From contig JANNOM010000002.1 of NCBI GenBank assembly GCA_031399065.1, positions 7,234-71,233 of the forward strand: DNA of 64,000 nt. The letters run 5' to 3'. This document shows, one piece after another, positions 17,877 through 27,127 of this stretch. Source of the DNA: JADCRZ01 sp031399065. Lineage in GTDB: Bacteria; Bacteroidota; Bacteroidia; Chitinophagales; Chitinophagaceae. The translations under genes were made by a program, and so were the position numbers. Under the pieces are notes generated by a model. That model was given only the letters and a program-made list of their open reading frames with translations, did no database searches and was not told where the DNA came from. The stretch's first letter is position 1. The number at the start of each line of letters is the position of its first letter.

Positions 17877-18874
17877 AATTCCTGGTCATACGTTTCAGTT
17901 CCATTGGAGATATAGTCCTTACTACGCCCGTGGTGCGGTGTATCTACAAGCAGGTGCCCACGGCAAAGATTCATTTTTTAACCAAACCGGCTTATGCCCC
18001 AATAGTATCCGCCAATCCTTATATCAGCAAATGCCATTACCTGCAGAATGATATTACTGCCACAATAGAGAAATTGAAGGCAGAGGATTTCGATTACATA
18101 ATAGACCTTCATCATAACCTGCGAACCCTGAAAGTAAAAAAAGCGCTGGGTAAAAAGGCATACTCTTTTCATAAACTTAATATACAGAAATGGCTGCTTA
18201 CTAACGCTAAGATCAACCGCATGCCTCCGGTACATATTGTGGACCGGTATATGAATACGTTGAGCTCTTTCGGCATCGTGAACGACGGGGCAGGCCTTGA
18301 TTATTTTATACCCCCCCCGGAAGAATTAAAAATAGAGGACATCCCCACTTCGCACCATGCGGGTTATATCGGGGTAGTGATAGGTGCCACGTACAACACT
18401 AAACGCTATCCGGTACATAAGGTAAAAGAGTTCTGCAATAGCCTGGACCATCCCATCATCCTGCTGGGTGGAAAAGAAGACCAGGACAATGGAAACGAAA
18501 TACGTGCTGCCGATCCCTTTAAGATTTATAATGCCTGCGGTAAATTCAGCCTTCACGAATCTGCCGATATCATCCGTAAGGCGAAGCTGGTGGTGACCAA
18601 CGATACCGGCCTCATGCACATAGCGGCGGCGTTTAAACGGCCCGTTATTTCTCTTTGGGGAAACACGGTACCTGCTTTCGGTATGTATCCTTATTATGGC
18701 AACAACTACCTGGCCCGCCATGATCTTTCTCCATACGATATAATGGAAGTTAATCACCTCTCCTGCCGTCCCTGTTCCAAAATAGGATATTCAAGATGTC
18801 CTAAAGGACATTTCAGGTGTATGGAACTTCTAGATCCGCTCGAACTGGCCGGGAAGGTCATGGCACGCATTTAA
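17873..18874 (+). CDS. Glycosyltransferase family 9 (heptosyltransferase-like)
   Basis: A 333-residue GT-B enzyme. The N-terminal segment FSSIGDIVLTTPVVR (about residues 7-21) and the donor-site motif NDTGLMHIAAA (about 243-253) identify GT9, the family that adds heptose from ADP-heptose to the LPS inner core. Four cysteines cluster near the C-terminus (CRPCSK, then SRCPKGHFRC), a pattern often seen in this family. An hldD gene for ADP-heptose synthesis lies in the same window at 44693. Start overlaps the MFS gene by four bases. Confidence 0.9.
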   Translation: MKFLVIRFSSIGDIVLTTPVVRCIYKQVPTAKIHFLTKPAYAPIVSANPYISKCHYLQNDITATIEKLKAEDFDYIIDLHHNLRTLKVKKALGKKAYSFHKLNIQKWLLTNAKINRMPPVHIVDRYMNTLSSFGIVNDGAGLDYFIPPPEELKIEDIPTSHHAGYIGVVIGATYNTKRYPVHKVKEFCNSLDHPIILLGGKEDQDNGNEIRAADPFKIYNACGKFSLHESADIIRKAKLVVTNDTGLMHIAAAFKRPVISLWGNTVPAFGMYPYYGNNYLARHDLSPYDIMEVNHLSCRPCSKIGYSRCPKGHFRCMELLDPLELAGKVMARI

Positions 18875-19024
18875 CCATAACAGATACCCACAATTTATTT
18901 TAAAAAATATTTCAACGCTATATATTGAGCCTTAAACGATTATGAAATTCGCTTCTAAAGGCCTTACCAGCATTGATTTTCGAATGTAGATAACAGCTTA
19001 TATTTACTTTAAATCAATATAATT

Positions 19025-19552
19025 ATGGGATTAGTTTATGCGGATATACAGATTATAAATGGCGGAGACCTTGAGATGGTTCGTCGGGGGCATTTAGACA
19101 AAGACGATGTAAAAGGCATATGGGTAAATATGCTGGTAGATACCGGCTCCATTATGCTGGCCCTGAATGAAGATATACAGGAACAATTATGTCTGCCAGT
19201 CGTGGAAAGGAAAACGGCCCAACTGGCAAATGGCCAAATAGTTGAATGTGACGTGGTGGCACCTGTTGAACTGCGGTTTAAGAATCGCCGTACTTCCTGC
19301 CAGGCTATGATACTTCCGGGAAATTCCGAACCGTTGCTGGGTGCCATTCCTATGGAGGATATGGATGTACTGATACATCCTCAAACACAGCAACTCGTGG
19401 TAAACCCGGATCACCCCTTCTATGCGCAGATGAAGATGAAAAAGATAAAGCATAAAAGTTATCACCAGGATTTAATACCCAGTTTATTACAGTGTTCCAC
19501 CTCAATGGAATATACACCAAACTCTTCTACGACCGTACCGGTAAGCTCATAG
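19025..19552 (+). CDS. Clan AA retropepsin-like aspartic protease family protein
   Basis: A 175-residue protein with the single-copy aspartic protease motif VDTGS at 38-42 and the second signature region with LLGAIPMEDMD near 109-119. Single-domain members would act as dimers; few bacterial ones are characterised. The family-like part appears to end near VVNPDHPFYAQ (about 127-137). The last 30 or so residues run antisense through the 3' end of dnaE, overlapping it by 91 bases, and look unlike a conserved domain, as if the original stop had been lost. Confidence 0.75.
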   Translation: MGLVYADIQIINGGDLEMVRRGHLDKDDVKGIWVNMLVDTGSIMLALNEDIQEQLCLPVVERKTAQLANGQIVECDVVAPVELRFKNRRTSCQAMILPGNSEPLLGAIPMEDMDVLIHPQTQQLVVNPDHPFYAQMKMKKIKHKSYHQDLIPSLLQCSTSMEYTPNSSTTVPVSS

Positions 19553-22392
19553 AACCCCCGGCCCTGGAAGGGCGTGTAACGGAACGAACCGGGAAAGTGT
19601 ACCGTGTCCAGCCATTCGCCCCTCTTATCGAGAAAAGTACCGAAATGCATATTATCTCCCCGAACCGTTCTTACCACTTTATCGGTGATGAAATAACCGG
19701 CGGTATTAACGGATTTGCCCTTATTGCTTTTAAGTTCGGATGCGGTAATATACCGGCTGGTATCCGCATCAGCAAGGTCCCATACATTGCATAAAGGGAA
19801 GCCGAGCAGTTCCATTTCATCCATCGCATCGTTCAGCGGATGCTGTTTTAACTGGGGCAGTTTAAATTCCACTGGAGGTTCGTTGAACAGCGGTACATGA
19901 CCTGCCACCTGCCTGGTCGTTTTCTTTTGCAGGAAGTTGGCCTCCCACAGCAGTTCCTTTTTGTTTTTACCGGTAAACCGCAGGGCACCGATGCGTATCA
20001 GCAGGTTAAGCTGCTCCAGCGGCGGGTCGGTGCGCTCAATCAGATCCTGCAAATGAAAATAACTGCCATGCCTGCCTTTTTCTTCCAGTATACGGGCGAC
20101 CAGTTTTTCCTCCAGCCCCTCTACATGTATAAAACCTACGTGCACTATATTGTTACGGATAGAAGTAAGGTAATGCCCCTCGTTTACGCAGGGCGGCACC
20201 AGTTGGGCCCCGGTCTTTTTCAATTCATGAAAATAAACTTCGCGGGAATAGAATCCGCCGAAATTATTGATGACGGCCACCATAAATTCCTGCGGGTAAT
20301 AAGTCTTTAAAAAAAGACTCTGGTAACTTTCTACGGCAAAGCTCGCAGAATGGGCTTTGGAAAAAGAAAAGCCTCCGAAGCTTTCTATCTGCCGCCATAC
20401 TTCCACTATTAGTGTTTCTTCATATCCCTTCTGGCGGCAGTTGGTGAAAAACTGGTTGCGTATCGCATCAAACTCCTTCATGCCCCGGTATTTACCCGAC
20501 ATGGCCCTTCTTAATACATCCGCATCCCCCAGTTCCAGGCCGGCAAAATGGTGCGCCACTTTAATCACGTCTTCCTGGTATACCATCACCCCGTATGTTT
20601 CTTCCAGCAGTTCTTTCATGATGGGATGCAGGTACACAAAATCTTTGGGGCGATGATAGCGCTGGATGTATTGCCGCATCATGCCGGATTGAGCCACCCC
20701 GGGACGTATGATCGAACTGGCCGCTACAAGGGTAAGGTAGTCCCTGCATTCGAGCTTAAGAAGCAATTGCCGCATGCCCGGGCTCTCGATATAAAAACAC
20801 CCGATCGTATCTACGGACATTAATTGAGCGGCTACCTTTTTATCTTTCTTGAACCGTTTGATATCATGTATATCGATATTCACCTGCCGGTTTTGCCTCA
20901 CCAGCTCCACCGTATCTTTAATATGCCCCAGCCCGCGCTGGCTCAGTATGTCTAGTTTAAACAGACCGATTTTTTCAGCCACAAACATATCGATCGTGGA
21001 CGTAGCGAATCCTTTAGGCGGCAGGGTGGTGGTGGTATATTCATGCACCGGGGCGTCGCTGATCAGCATACCACCGGCATGGATGCTTTGATGATGCGGA
21101 AAGTCTTTGATCAGTCCACTGTAAAACAGGATCTGTTCATGGATCTTATCCTGTTTATAATTACCCGAAGGATGTTCCAGCGCGTCGATCTCTCCTTTAG
21201 GCAGGCCAAATACTTTACCCAGTTCACGGATAATGGCCCTCCGCTGGAAAGTGGAATAAGAACCCAGCAGGCATACATGCTCACTGCCGAACCGTTTAAA
21301 AACATAGTCGATGATCTGGTCACGGTCGGCCCAGGAGAAATCGATATCGAAGTCGGGCGGTACGCTGCGGTGGGGGTTGAGGAAGCGTTCGAAATACAGG
21401 TCTAGATCCAGCGGGTCTACATCCGTGATCTCCAGGCAGAAGGCAACAATCGAATTCGCGCCGCTGCCACGGCCTACATAAAAGAACCCCCGGTTGCGCG
21501 CATAGCGCAGTATATCCCAGGTAATCAGGAAATAGGCATTGAAGCCCATCTGGTGAATGATGCGCAGCTCTTTTTCCACCCGCTCTTTTGCCTGCGGGTT
21601 ATTGTTACCATAACGCTGCGCCAGGCCATCGAGCGCCAGCTTCTCCAACAGGGTTCGGTCGTCTTCGGCCGACATGGAGTAAACTTTCTTGGTTTTATTT
21701 TTCCTGAACTCCATGTCTATCGTGCAGCATTGCATCATACGGGTAGTATTGTCAACGATACCAGGGTACGAGTCAAAACTGCTTGACAGCTCCAACGGAG
21801 AAATAAACATTTCATGTAGGCCCGCCACGTCTTCCTGCTGCTGTTTGCTGAGCAGGATATTCTTGTCAACGGCCCGCAGCAGGCGGTGGACATTGTAGTG
21901 CTTTTTGTCCTGGAAAGTAACCGGGTGACGGATCACGAACTTGTCGGGGTATGCTTCGGGGTCGAAGCCATAAAGTTTATTCAGTTCCGTGGTTTGTATT
22001 CCGATGCGTTCATTTAGTCCGAGTGTCTCCGGTGCAAATTTCCCGAATGGATAAATGACAAACACGTTTTCATCGTCCCCGGTATATCTCTCCGGGAACG
22101 CTTTTTTCGACTGCAGGTGTTCGGATAAAAAGCGGTTGATCTGAAAAAAACCGGCATTATTTTTTGCCAGCAGAATATAACAGAATAACGACTCATTTCT
22201 TATCTCCGCACCCAGTATCGGTTGTATATGGTTCTTTTCGCAATGATCGGTAAAGTCCCAGGCATCCGAGGTAGTGTTAATATTGGTGAGGGCCAGCATC
22301 TTTATCCCGTATGCCGCGGCTTTCAATACCAGGTCCTCCGTTTTGATAGTGCCATACAACAAGCTGAAAAAGGTTTTGCAGTTCAAATACAT
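19462..22392 (-). CDS. dnaE2: DNA polymerase III alpha subunit, DnaE2-like (translesion cassette)
   Basis: A 976-residue C-family polymerase, shorter than a replicative DnaE of about 1,160. The catalytic aspartates are intact in PPDFDIDF (345-352), and a third is likely in KLDILSQRGLG. The N-terminal PHP domain is degenerate: the histidine motif expected near residues 4-10 reads NCKTFFSLL. The protein ends just after the OB-fold, without an obvious clamp-loader-binding tail. It starts five bases after dinB, so the two are one operon and probably make an inducible error-prone synthesis pair. The DnaE2 label rests on length and context. Confidence 0.85.
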   Translation of the reverse strand: MYLNCKTFFSLLYGTIKTEDLVLKAAAYGIKMLALTNINTTSDAWDFTDHCEKNHIQPILGAEIRNESLFCYILLAKNNAGFFQINRFLSEHLQSKKAFPERYTGDDENVFVIYPFGKFAPETLGLNERIGIQTTELNKLYGFDPEAYPDKFVIRHPVTFQDKKHYNVHRLLRAVDKNILLSKQQQEDVAGLHEMFISPLELSSSFDSYPGIVDNTTRMMQCCTIDMEFRKNKTKKVYSMSAEDDRTLLEKLALDGLAQRYGNNNPQAKERVEKELRIIHQMGFNAYFLITWDILRYARNRGFFYVGRGSGANSIVAFCLEITDVDPLDLDLYFERFLNPHRSVPPDFDIDFSWADRDQIIDYVFKRFGSEHVCLLGSYSTFQRRAIIRELGKVFGLPKGEIDALEHPSGNYKQDKIHEQILFYSGLIKDFPHHQSIHAGGMLISDAPVHEYTTTTLPPKGFATSTIDMFVAEKIGLFKLDILSQRGLGHIKDTVELVRQNRQVNIDIHDIKRFKKDKKVAAQLMSVDTIGCFYIESPGMRQLLLKLECRDYLTLVAASSIIRPGVAQSGMMRQYIQRYHRPKDFVYLHPIMKELLEETYGVMVYQEDVIKVAHHFAGLELGDADVLRRAMSGKYRGMKEFDAIRNQFFTNCRQKGYEETLIVEVWRQIESFGGFSFSKAHSASFAVESYQSLFLKTYYPQEFMVAVINNFGGFYSREVYFHELKKTGAQLVPPCVNEGHYLTSIRNNIVHVGFIHVEGLEEKLVARILEEKGRHGSYFHLQDLIERTDPPLEQLNLLIRIGALRFTGKNKKELLWEANFLQKKTTRQVAGHVPLFNEPPVEFKLPQLKQHPLNDAMDEMELLGFPLCNVWDLADADTSRYITASELKSNKGKSVNTAGYFITDKVVRTVRGDNMHFGTFLDKRGEWLDTVHFPGSFRYTPFQGRGFYELTGTVVEEFGVYSIEVEHCNKLGIKSW

Positions 22393-22397
22393 GTCAA

Positions 22398-23612
22398 TCA
22401 GTTTTTAAGATGTTTACCCGGTTTTACACCGGGATCACGACTGGAAGCCTGCAGGGCATGCACCGCCGCCGCCCGCTTCAGCACCGTTTCCCCGAACTGT
22501 AGTTTAACACTGTCGATCGCCTTGTACAACTGTATCATCTCTTCGTTGTCGTCGAACAGGTTGATCTGGTAATTGCCGGGAATAATATGACTAAGCCGCA
22601 CGCCTATCAATCGTACCAGCAGTCGCCGGTCGTATAATTTGTCGAACAGTTCCCGGGCGGTCTTCATGAGCACATGGTCTGCCCCGGAATACGGGATCAT
22701 CACCTGCCTGGTAAGTGTCTGGAAATCGCTATACCGGATCTTAACGGTAATGCAGCCCGCCAGCCGGTTAGAAGATCTCAATTCGAACGCGACGCGCTCC
22801 GTCATCCGCACCAGTTCTGCATGAAGAAATCCTATGTCGATGGTGTCGGAATTGAACGTGCTTTCCGTACCGACGCTTTTAGCTTCGTGGTACGGCACGA
22901 TGGGCGTTTCATCGATACCGTTGGCCCTCCGCCATAATTCGATACCGTTTCTCCCCAGCAGATTAGTCATCATCTCCACGGGTATCTCGCTCAAGGTGCT
23001 TATTTTTTCTACTCCCATACGCCGCAGCAGCTCACTGGTCTTGCTGCCTACCATTGGCAGCTTCTCGATGGACATGGGTGCCAGGAACGATTTTTCTCCT
23101 CCGAAAGGAATTTCTATCTGGCCATTGGGCTTGCCATAGTCTGTGGCTACTTTACTGATCAGTTTATTGGAAGAAAGTCCGTACGAAATCGTAAGGCCGC
23201 TTTCTTTCATGATCTTTTTGCGGAGCTCGATCGTATAACGCGAACAACCGAAGAATTTATCCATCCCGCTCAGGTCGATATAAAATTCGTCGATACTGGA
23301 TTTTTCAAACACCGGCACCTGGTCAGATATAATATCTGTTACCAGTCGCGAGTATTTGGAATAACTCTCCATATCTCCCCGGATGATCTTTACATCCGGA
23401 CACAGGCGCCGTGCCAACCGCACGGGCATGGCACTTTTAACCCCGAACTTGCGGGCCTCGTAACTGCAGGCGGCTACGACCCCCCGGTCGCCACTGCCCC
23501 CCACTATCAGGGGTATGCCTTTCAAAGCACTGTTTTTAAGGCATTCGACACTTACAAAAAAAGCGTCGAGATCGAAATGGGCAATATTTCTTAACGGAGA
23601 ATACACTAGCAT
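22398..23612 (-). CDS. dinB: Y-family DNA polymerase (DinB/Pol IV-like)
   Basis: A 404-residue Y-family polymerase. All metal ligands are present: FDLDAFF with D14 and D16, and SSIDEF with D108 and E109. ImuB proteins in classical imuB-dnaE2 cassettes lack these, so this one should be catalytically active. The incoming-nucleotide region YEARKFGVKSAMP (about 51-63) is normal. QINLF near residue 362 matches a sliding-clamp-binding peptide. It is the first gene of the dinB-dnaE pair and lies behind palindromes that look like an operator. Confidence 0.9.
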   Translation of the reverse strand: MLVYSPLRNIAHFDLDAFFVSVECLKNSALKGIPLIVGGSGDRGVVAACSYEARKFGVKSAMPVRLARRLCPDVKIIRGDMESYSKYSRLVTDIISDQVPVFEKSSIDEFYIDLSGMDKFFGCSRYTIELRKKIMKESGLTISYGLSSNKLISKVATDYGKPNGQIEIPFGGEKSFLAPMSIEKLPMVGSKTSELLRRMGVEKISTLSEIPVEMMTNLLGRNGIELWRRANGIDETPIVPYHEAKSVGTESTFNSDTIDIGFLHAELVRMTERVAFELRSSNRLAGCITVKIRYSDFQTLTRQVMIPYSGADHVLMKTARELFDKLYDRRLLVRLIGVRLSHIIPGNYQINLFDDNEEMIQLYKAIDSVKLQFGETVLKRAAAVHALQASSRDPGVKPGKHLKN

Positions 23613-23632
23613 AAGAACGAATCTGAGGCAAG

Positions 23633-23678
23633 TTACTAATATTATTAGTAATAAATAAACTAATATTTTTAGATTAGT
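23633..23678. promoter_or_regulatory. Two ACTAAT/ATTAGT inverted repeats upstream of dinB-dnaE2
   Basis: A near-perfect 19-base palindrome at 23633-23651 (TTACTAATA, one base, TATTAGTAA) is followed by a second, wider pair ACTAAT at 23659-23664 and ATTAGT at 23673-23678. The start codon of dinB is at 23612, so these four half-sites sit 21-66 bases upstream, where a repressor would block RNA polymerase. A LexA- or S24-type SOS repressor is the natural candidate, by inference only. Confidence 0.55.
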
Positions 23679-23740
23679 ATGCCTGAAAAGTGTATGCGTT
23701 TATATTCGCTTGGCTTGCCTGATGGCATTAGTATGCATTC

Positions 23741-24619
23741 CTATTTTACATGCTTTCTGATAAAAGCCACCGCTTTGGAGTAAGTATCGGTGAGGTTATT
23801 GCCCGTCCATCCATGTCCTTCGCCGGTGTATTTCACCAGGTCGCAGGGCACACCTGCCTTTGTAAGCCGGTTGTACAGGCTATCGCTCTGGTATGCCGGC
23901 ACCAGTTCATCCACCGTGCCGTGAAAGCTGATGGTAGGAGGCGAGGCGGCAGTTACCTGGTAAAGCGGGCTTGCGGCCAGGTAAGCGGGAGCATTGGAAG
24001 CAGGGGTTCCGTTCATGAAAAAGCTGAGGAGCAGCGGAAGGCCAGGATCCGGCGGACGGTTGTACAGGTCGGTAATATCGACCGGGCCAAACAGGTTTAC
24101 GACAGCCTTAATATGTTTATCCTGGTTGTAACCATACGCTTTTAAAAGAGAAAGATGAGCGCCTGAACTGGCACCGATCATTACCAACTTATCTGCATTG
24201 TATTGATATTCGGAAGCCTTGCGACGGATAAATGAAATGGATGTATCCACATCGTTAAGCGGTTCGGGCCAGGAAACGACACCCGAAAAATCGACCAGGC
24301 GGTAGTTTATATTAAAAATGGCATATTCTTTCAGTTCCTTCCGCATTATTTCCACAGCGCCATCAAATTCGGATTTATCGCCTCCTATCCATGCTCCTCC
24401 GTGCACCAGCACCAGCACGGGAGTGTTAGCGGTACTGCGGTTGGCAGGTAGATAAATATCCATACCCTGGAGGGCATTCGTACCGTAACGGACGTCCTTT
24501 ATTGTTTTTGCGCTTACCGCGTCTTCCTGCATATCTATATCTTTCTGACAGGAGTTTAAGGTAACGACCCCCGTAACGGCGAACAAAGTGGCGATAAAGC
24601 GATGAAGAGAAATTGTCAT
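23741..24619 (-). CDS. Alpha/beta hydrolase, lipoprotein (BD-FAE/esterase-like)
   Basis: A 292-residue predicted lipoprotein: the lipobox LNSC ends at C24. The oxyanion motif VHGGAW is at 72-77, the nucleophile elbow GASSG at 149-153 (S151), then D237 in GTVDE and H269 in GEGHGW complete the catalytic triad. It resembles carboxylesterases and feruloyl/acetyl-xylan esterases of the hormone-sensitive-lipase side of the family. It probably removes ester groups from an extracellular or periplasmic substrate. It faces away from the TonB receptor at 24790. Confidence 0.87.
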   Translation of the reverse strand: MTISLHRFIATLFAVTGVVTLNSCQKDIDMQEDAVSAKTIKDVRYGTNALQGMDIYLPANRSTANTPVLVLVHGGAWIGGDKSEFDGAVEIMRKELKEYAIFNINYRLVDFSGVVSWPEPLNDVDTSISFIRRKASEYQYNADKLVMIGASSGAHLSLLKAYGYNQDKHIKAVVNLFGPVDITDLYNRPPDPGLPLLLSFFMNGTPASNAPAYLAASPLYQVTAASPPTISFHGTVDELVPAYQSDSLYNRLTKAGVPCDLVKYTGEGHGWTGNNLTDTYSKAVAFIRKHVK

Positions 24620-24789
24620 AGATGATCTTAGTTTCTAATAACCGTTATGGATAATGGTTACGCATGGCTAAAGTAAACCTCTTTACCGCTAAAAAGCGTT
24701 GTTTAAATGTTAATTTTAGGTACTTCGCCGCATATCGTTTCTTAATAAAGAAATTTGACCACAACTTTGCTGCAATTAAAACAGCCTTC

Positions 24790-27123
24790 ATGCCGAGATT
24801 ACTGACTTTAGCCTTTCCGTTACTTTTATTCATTCTGCCCGGCACTCTGGCACTGCAAGCTCAGGAAAAATATACCGTCAGCGGCTCCGTCACCTCTCAA
24901 AGAACAGGTGAAAGTCTGATAGGAGCTTCCGTAAGAGTCGCCGATAGAAATACAGGTACTATAAGTAATGAATACGGCTTTTTCTCCGTCACCCTTCCCA
25001 AAGGGACCTACAAGTTGGAAATATCTGCGGTGGGACTTGAAAAAAAACTGGTAGACCTGGTGCTCGACAAGAACATTAAACTGAACTTGCAACTAGAAGA
25101 AGATAAGGGAAGCATGGAGGAAGTGACGGTAACGGCTTCCTCTCGGGGAAGAAGTCTCAGCAGTCCGCAGATGGGCGTGGAAAAACTGTCCATCGCCGAA
25201 ACGAAGAATATCCCCGTTCTGTTCGGCGAGCGCGATGTATTAAAAACCATCCAGTTGCTGCCGGGTATCAAATCGGCCGGGGAAGGCAACAGCGGCTTTT
25301 ATGTGCGCGGTGGCGCAGCCGACCAAAACCTGATCCTGCTCGATGAAGCACCTGTTTATAATGCCTCGCACCTGCTTGGCTTTTTTTCTACCTTTAACTC
25401 CGATGCCATTAAAGACATAACCGTATACAAAGGTGGAATGCCCGCGCAATACGGAGGCCGCCTGTCTTCCGTCCTGGATATTAAAATGAACGATGGCAAT
25501 AACCAGGATTACAGTGTAAGCGGTGGGGTAGGACTGATATCCGCCAAGCTGAACGTGGAGGGTCCGATTCAAAAAGATAAATCTTCTTTCCTGCTATCGG
25601 CCCGGCGAACATACGTAGACGCGTTCCTCAGACTTTCGAACGATACAGCCGCCAAAAACAGCCGCCTGTATTTTTACGACCTTAACACTAAACTCAATTT
25701 TAAACTGGGTGAAAAAGACCGGCTTTTTTTCTCCGGGTACTTCGGAAGGGATAAACTGGGCTACGATACGCAGTTCGGCATCGACTGGGGCAATGGCACC
25801 GGCACCATACGATGGAACCATATCTTCAACGATAAACTATTCTCTAATACATCCCTCATATTCAGCAATTACAACTATAACGTATCGGTGCGTACGGACG
25901 CCATCGACTTCGATATCTTTTCCCAGATAAGGGATTACAATGTAAAGCAGGAATTCCAGTGGTATCTCAATAGCCGCAATACGCTGCGCATGGGCATCAA
26001 TTCCATCTTTCATACCATACGTCCGGGTGAAGTCACTTCTTCGGAAACATCCAGCTTTGGAAGCCTCTTACTACAAAAAAGATATTCATGGGAAAATGCG
26101 GCCTTTGTCACCAATACCTGGAAAGTATCCGATAAGATCAACCTGAGTTACGGGCTGCGGCTTACCTCGTTCAGCGTACTTGGCAAGGGAGATTTTTATG
26201 GACTGGATGAAGATGGAAACCCGGTGGATACCACTACCTACGGCAAAGGCGCATTCGTAAAGACATACGTAAATCCCGAACCACGGATAGCGGCCAGCTA
26301 CCAGTTGAACAATACCAGTTCCGTAAAGCTGGCCTATGTACGAAACGTGCAGAACCTGCATCTTATTTCCAATACCACCACTTCTTCTCCTTCGGATAAA
26401 TGGGTGGCAAGTACCAACATCATCAAACCCGAACTCAGCGACCAGGTATCCATCGGCTATTATAAAAACCTGGCCGGCGATAAATACGAACTCACGCTGG
26501 AAACCTATTACAAATCACTGCAGAACCAGATAGACTACCGGGACGGTGCCGACGTATTTACCAACGACGCTATTGAAAGCCAATTGCTCTTCGGCAAGGG
26601 CCGGGCTTACGGACTGGAAATGCTGCTAAAGAAAAAAGCAGGTAAGTTTACCGGCTGGTTAAGTTATACCCTTTCCAAAACGGAGCGGCAGATAGACGGT
26701 ATCAATAATAACGAGTGGTACAATGCCCGCCAGGATCGTACGCACGATGTGGCCATCGTGGCTTCTTATGAACTTAACAAAAAATGGACCTTCTCCGCTA
26801 ACTGGATCTATTATACCGGCGATGCGGTTACCTTCCCCAGCGGCAAGTACCGGGTAGACGACCAGGTAGTGTTTTATTATACCGAAAGGAATGGTTACCG
26901 CTATCCATCCTATCATCGCCTCGATCTGGGAGCCACGCTGCAGTTAGAGAAACAAAAGAAGTTCAGTTCCGAACTGGTGTTCAGCATCTTCAATGCCTAT
27001 GGCCGGGAAAATGCTTACACCATCAACTTCCAGGAAAGTGAAACCGATCCTTCCAAAACGGAAGCGGTAAGGGTGGCACTTTTCAAATTTATACCTTCCG
27101 TATCCTATAACTTTAAATTTTAA
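24790..27123 (+). CDS. TonB-dependent receptor with carboxypeptidase-regulatory-like domain
   Basis: I start at ATG 24790 (777 residues), which places a signal peptide at 1-23 (LALQAQ); the longer frame from 24664 would hide it. After it comes a CarboxypepD_reg-like beta-sandwich (about 27-110, with GESLIGASVRV), then a plug domain with FYVRGGAADQNLILLDEAPV, then a beta-barrel ending in the aromatic tail SYNFKF. It imports a ligand across the outer membrane with TonB energy. The DUF4249 lipoprotein five bases downstream is its likely partner. Confidence 0.92.
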   Translation: MPRLLTLAFPLLLFILPGTLALQAQEKYTVSGSVTSQRTGESLIGASVRVADRNTGTISNEYGFFSVTLPKGTYKLEISAVGLEKKLVDLVLDKNIKLNLQLEEDKGSMEEVTVTASSRGRSLSSPQMGVEKLSIAETKNIPVLFGERDVLKTIQLLPGIKSAGEGNSGFYVRGGAADQNLILLDEAPVYNASHLLGFFSTFNSDAIKDITVYKGGMPAQYGGRLSSVLDIKMNDGNNQDYSVSGGVGLISAKLNVEGPIQKDKSSFLLSARRTYVDAFLRLSNDTAAKNSRLYFYDLNTKLNFKLGEKDRLFFSGYFGRDKLGYDTQFGIDWGNGTGTIRWNHIFNDKLFSNTSLIFSNYNYNVSVRTDAIDFDIFSQIRDYNVKQEFQWYLNSRNTLRMGINSIFHTIRPGEVTSSETSSFGSLLLQKRYSWENAAFVTNTWKVSDKINLSYGLRLTSFSVLGKGDFYGLDEDGNPVDTTTYGKGAFVKTYVNPEPRIAASYQLNNTSSVKLAYVRNVQNLHLISNTTTSSPSDKWVASTNIIKPELSDQVSIGYYKNLAGDKYELTLETYYKSLQNQIDYRDGADVFTNDAIESQLLFGKGRAYGLEMLLKKKAGKFTGWLSYTLSKTERQIDGINNNEWYNARQDRTHDVAIVASYELNKKWTFSANWIYYTGDAVTFPSGKYRVDDQVVFYYTERNGYRYPSYHRLDLGATLQLEKQKKFSSELVFSIFNAYGRENAYTINFQESETDPSKTEAVRVALFKFIPSVSYNFKF

Positions 27124-27127
27124 ACAG

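Noticed and set aside
24664..24789. Possible 42-residue N-terminal extension of the TonB receptor
   Set aside because: Basic, non-conserved, and would place the signal peptide internally. ATG 24790 gives a normal exported receptor.
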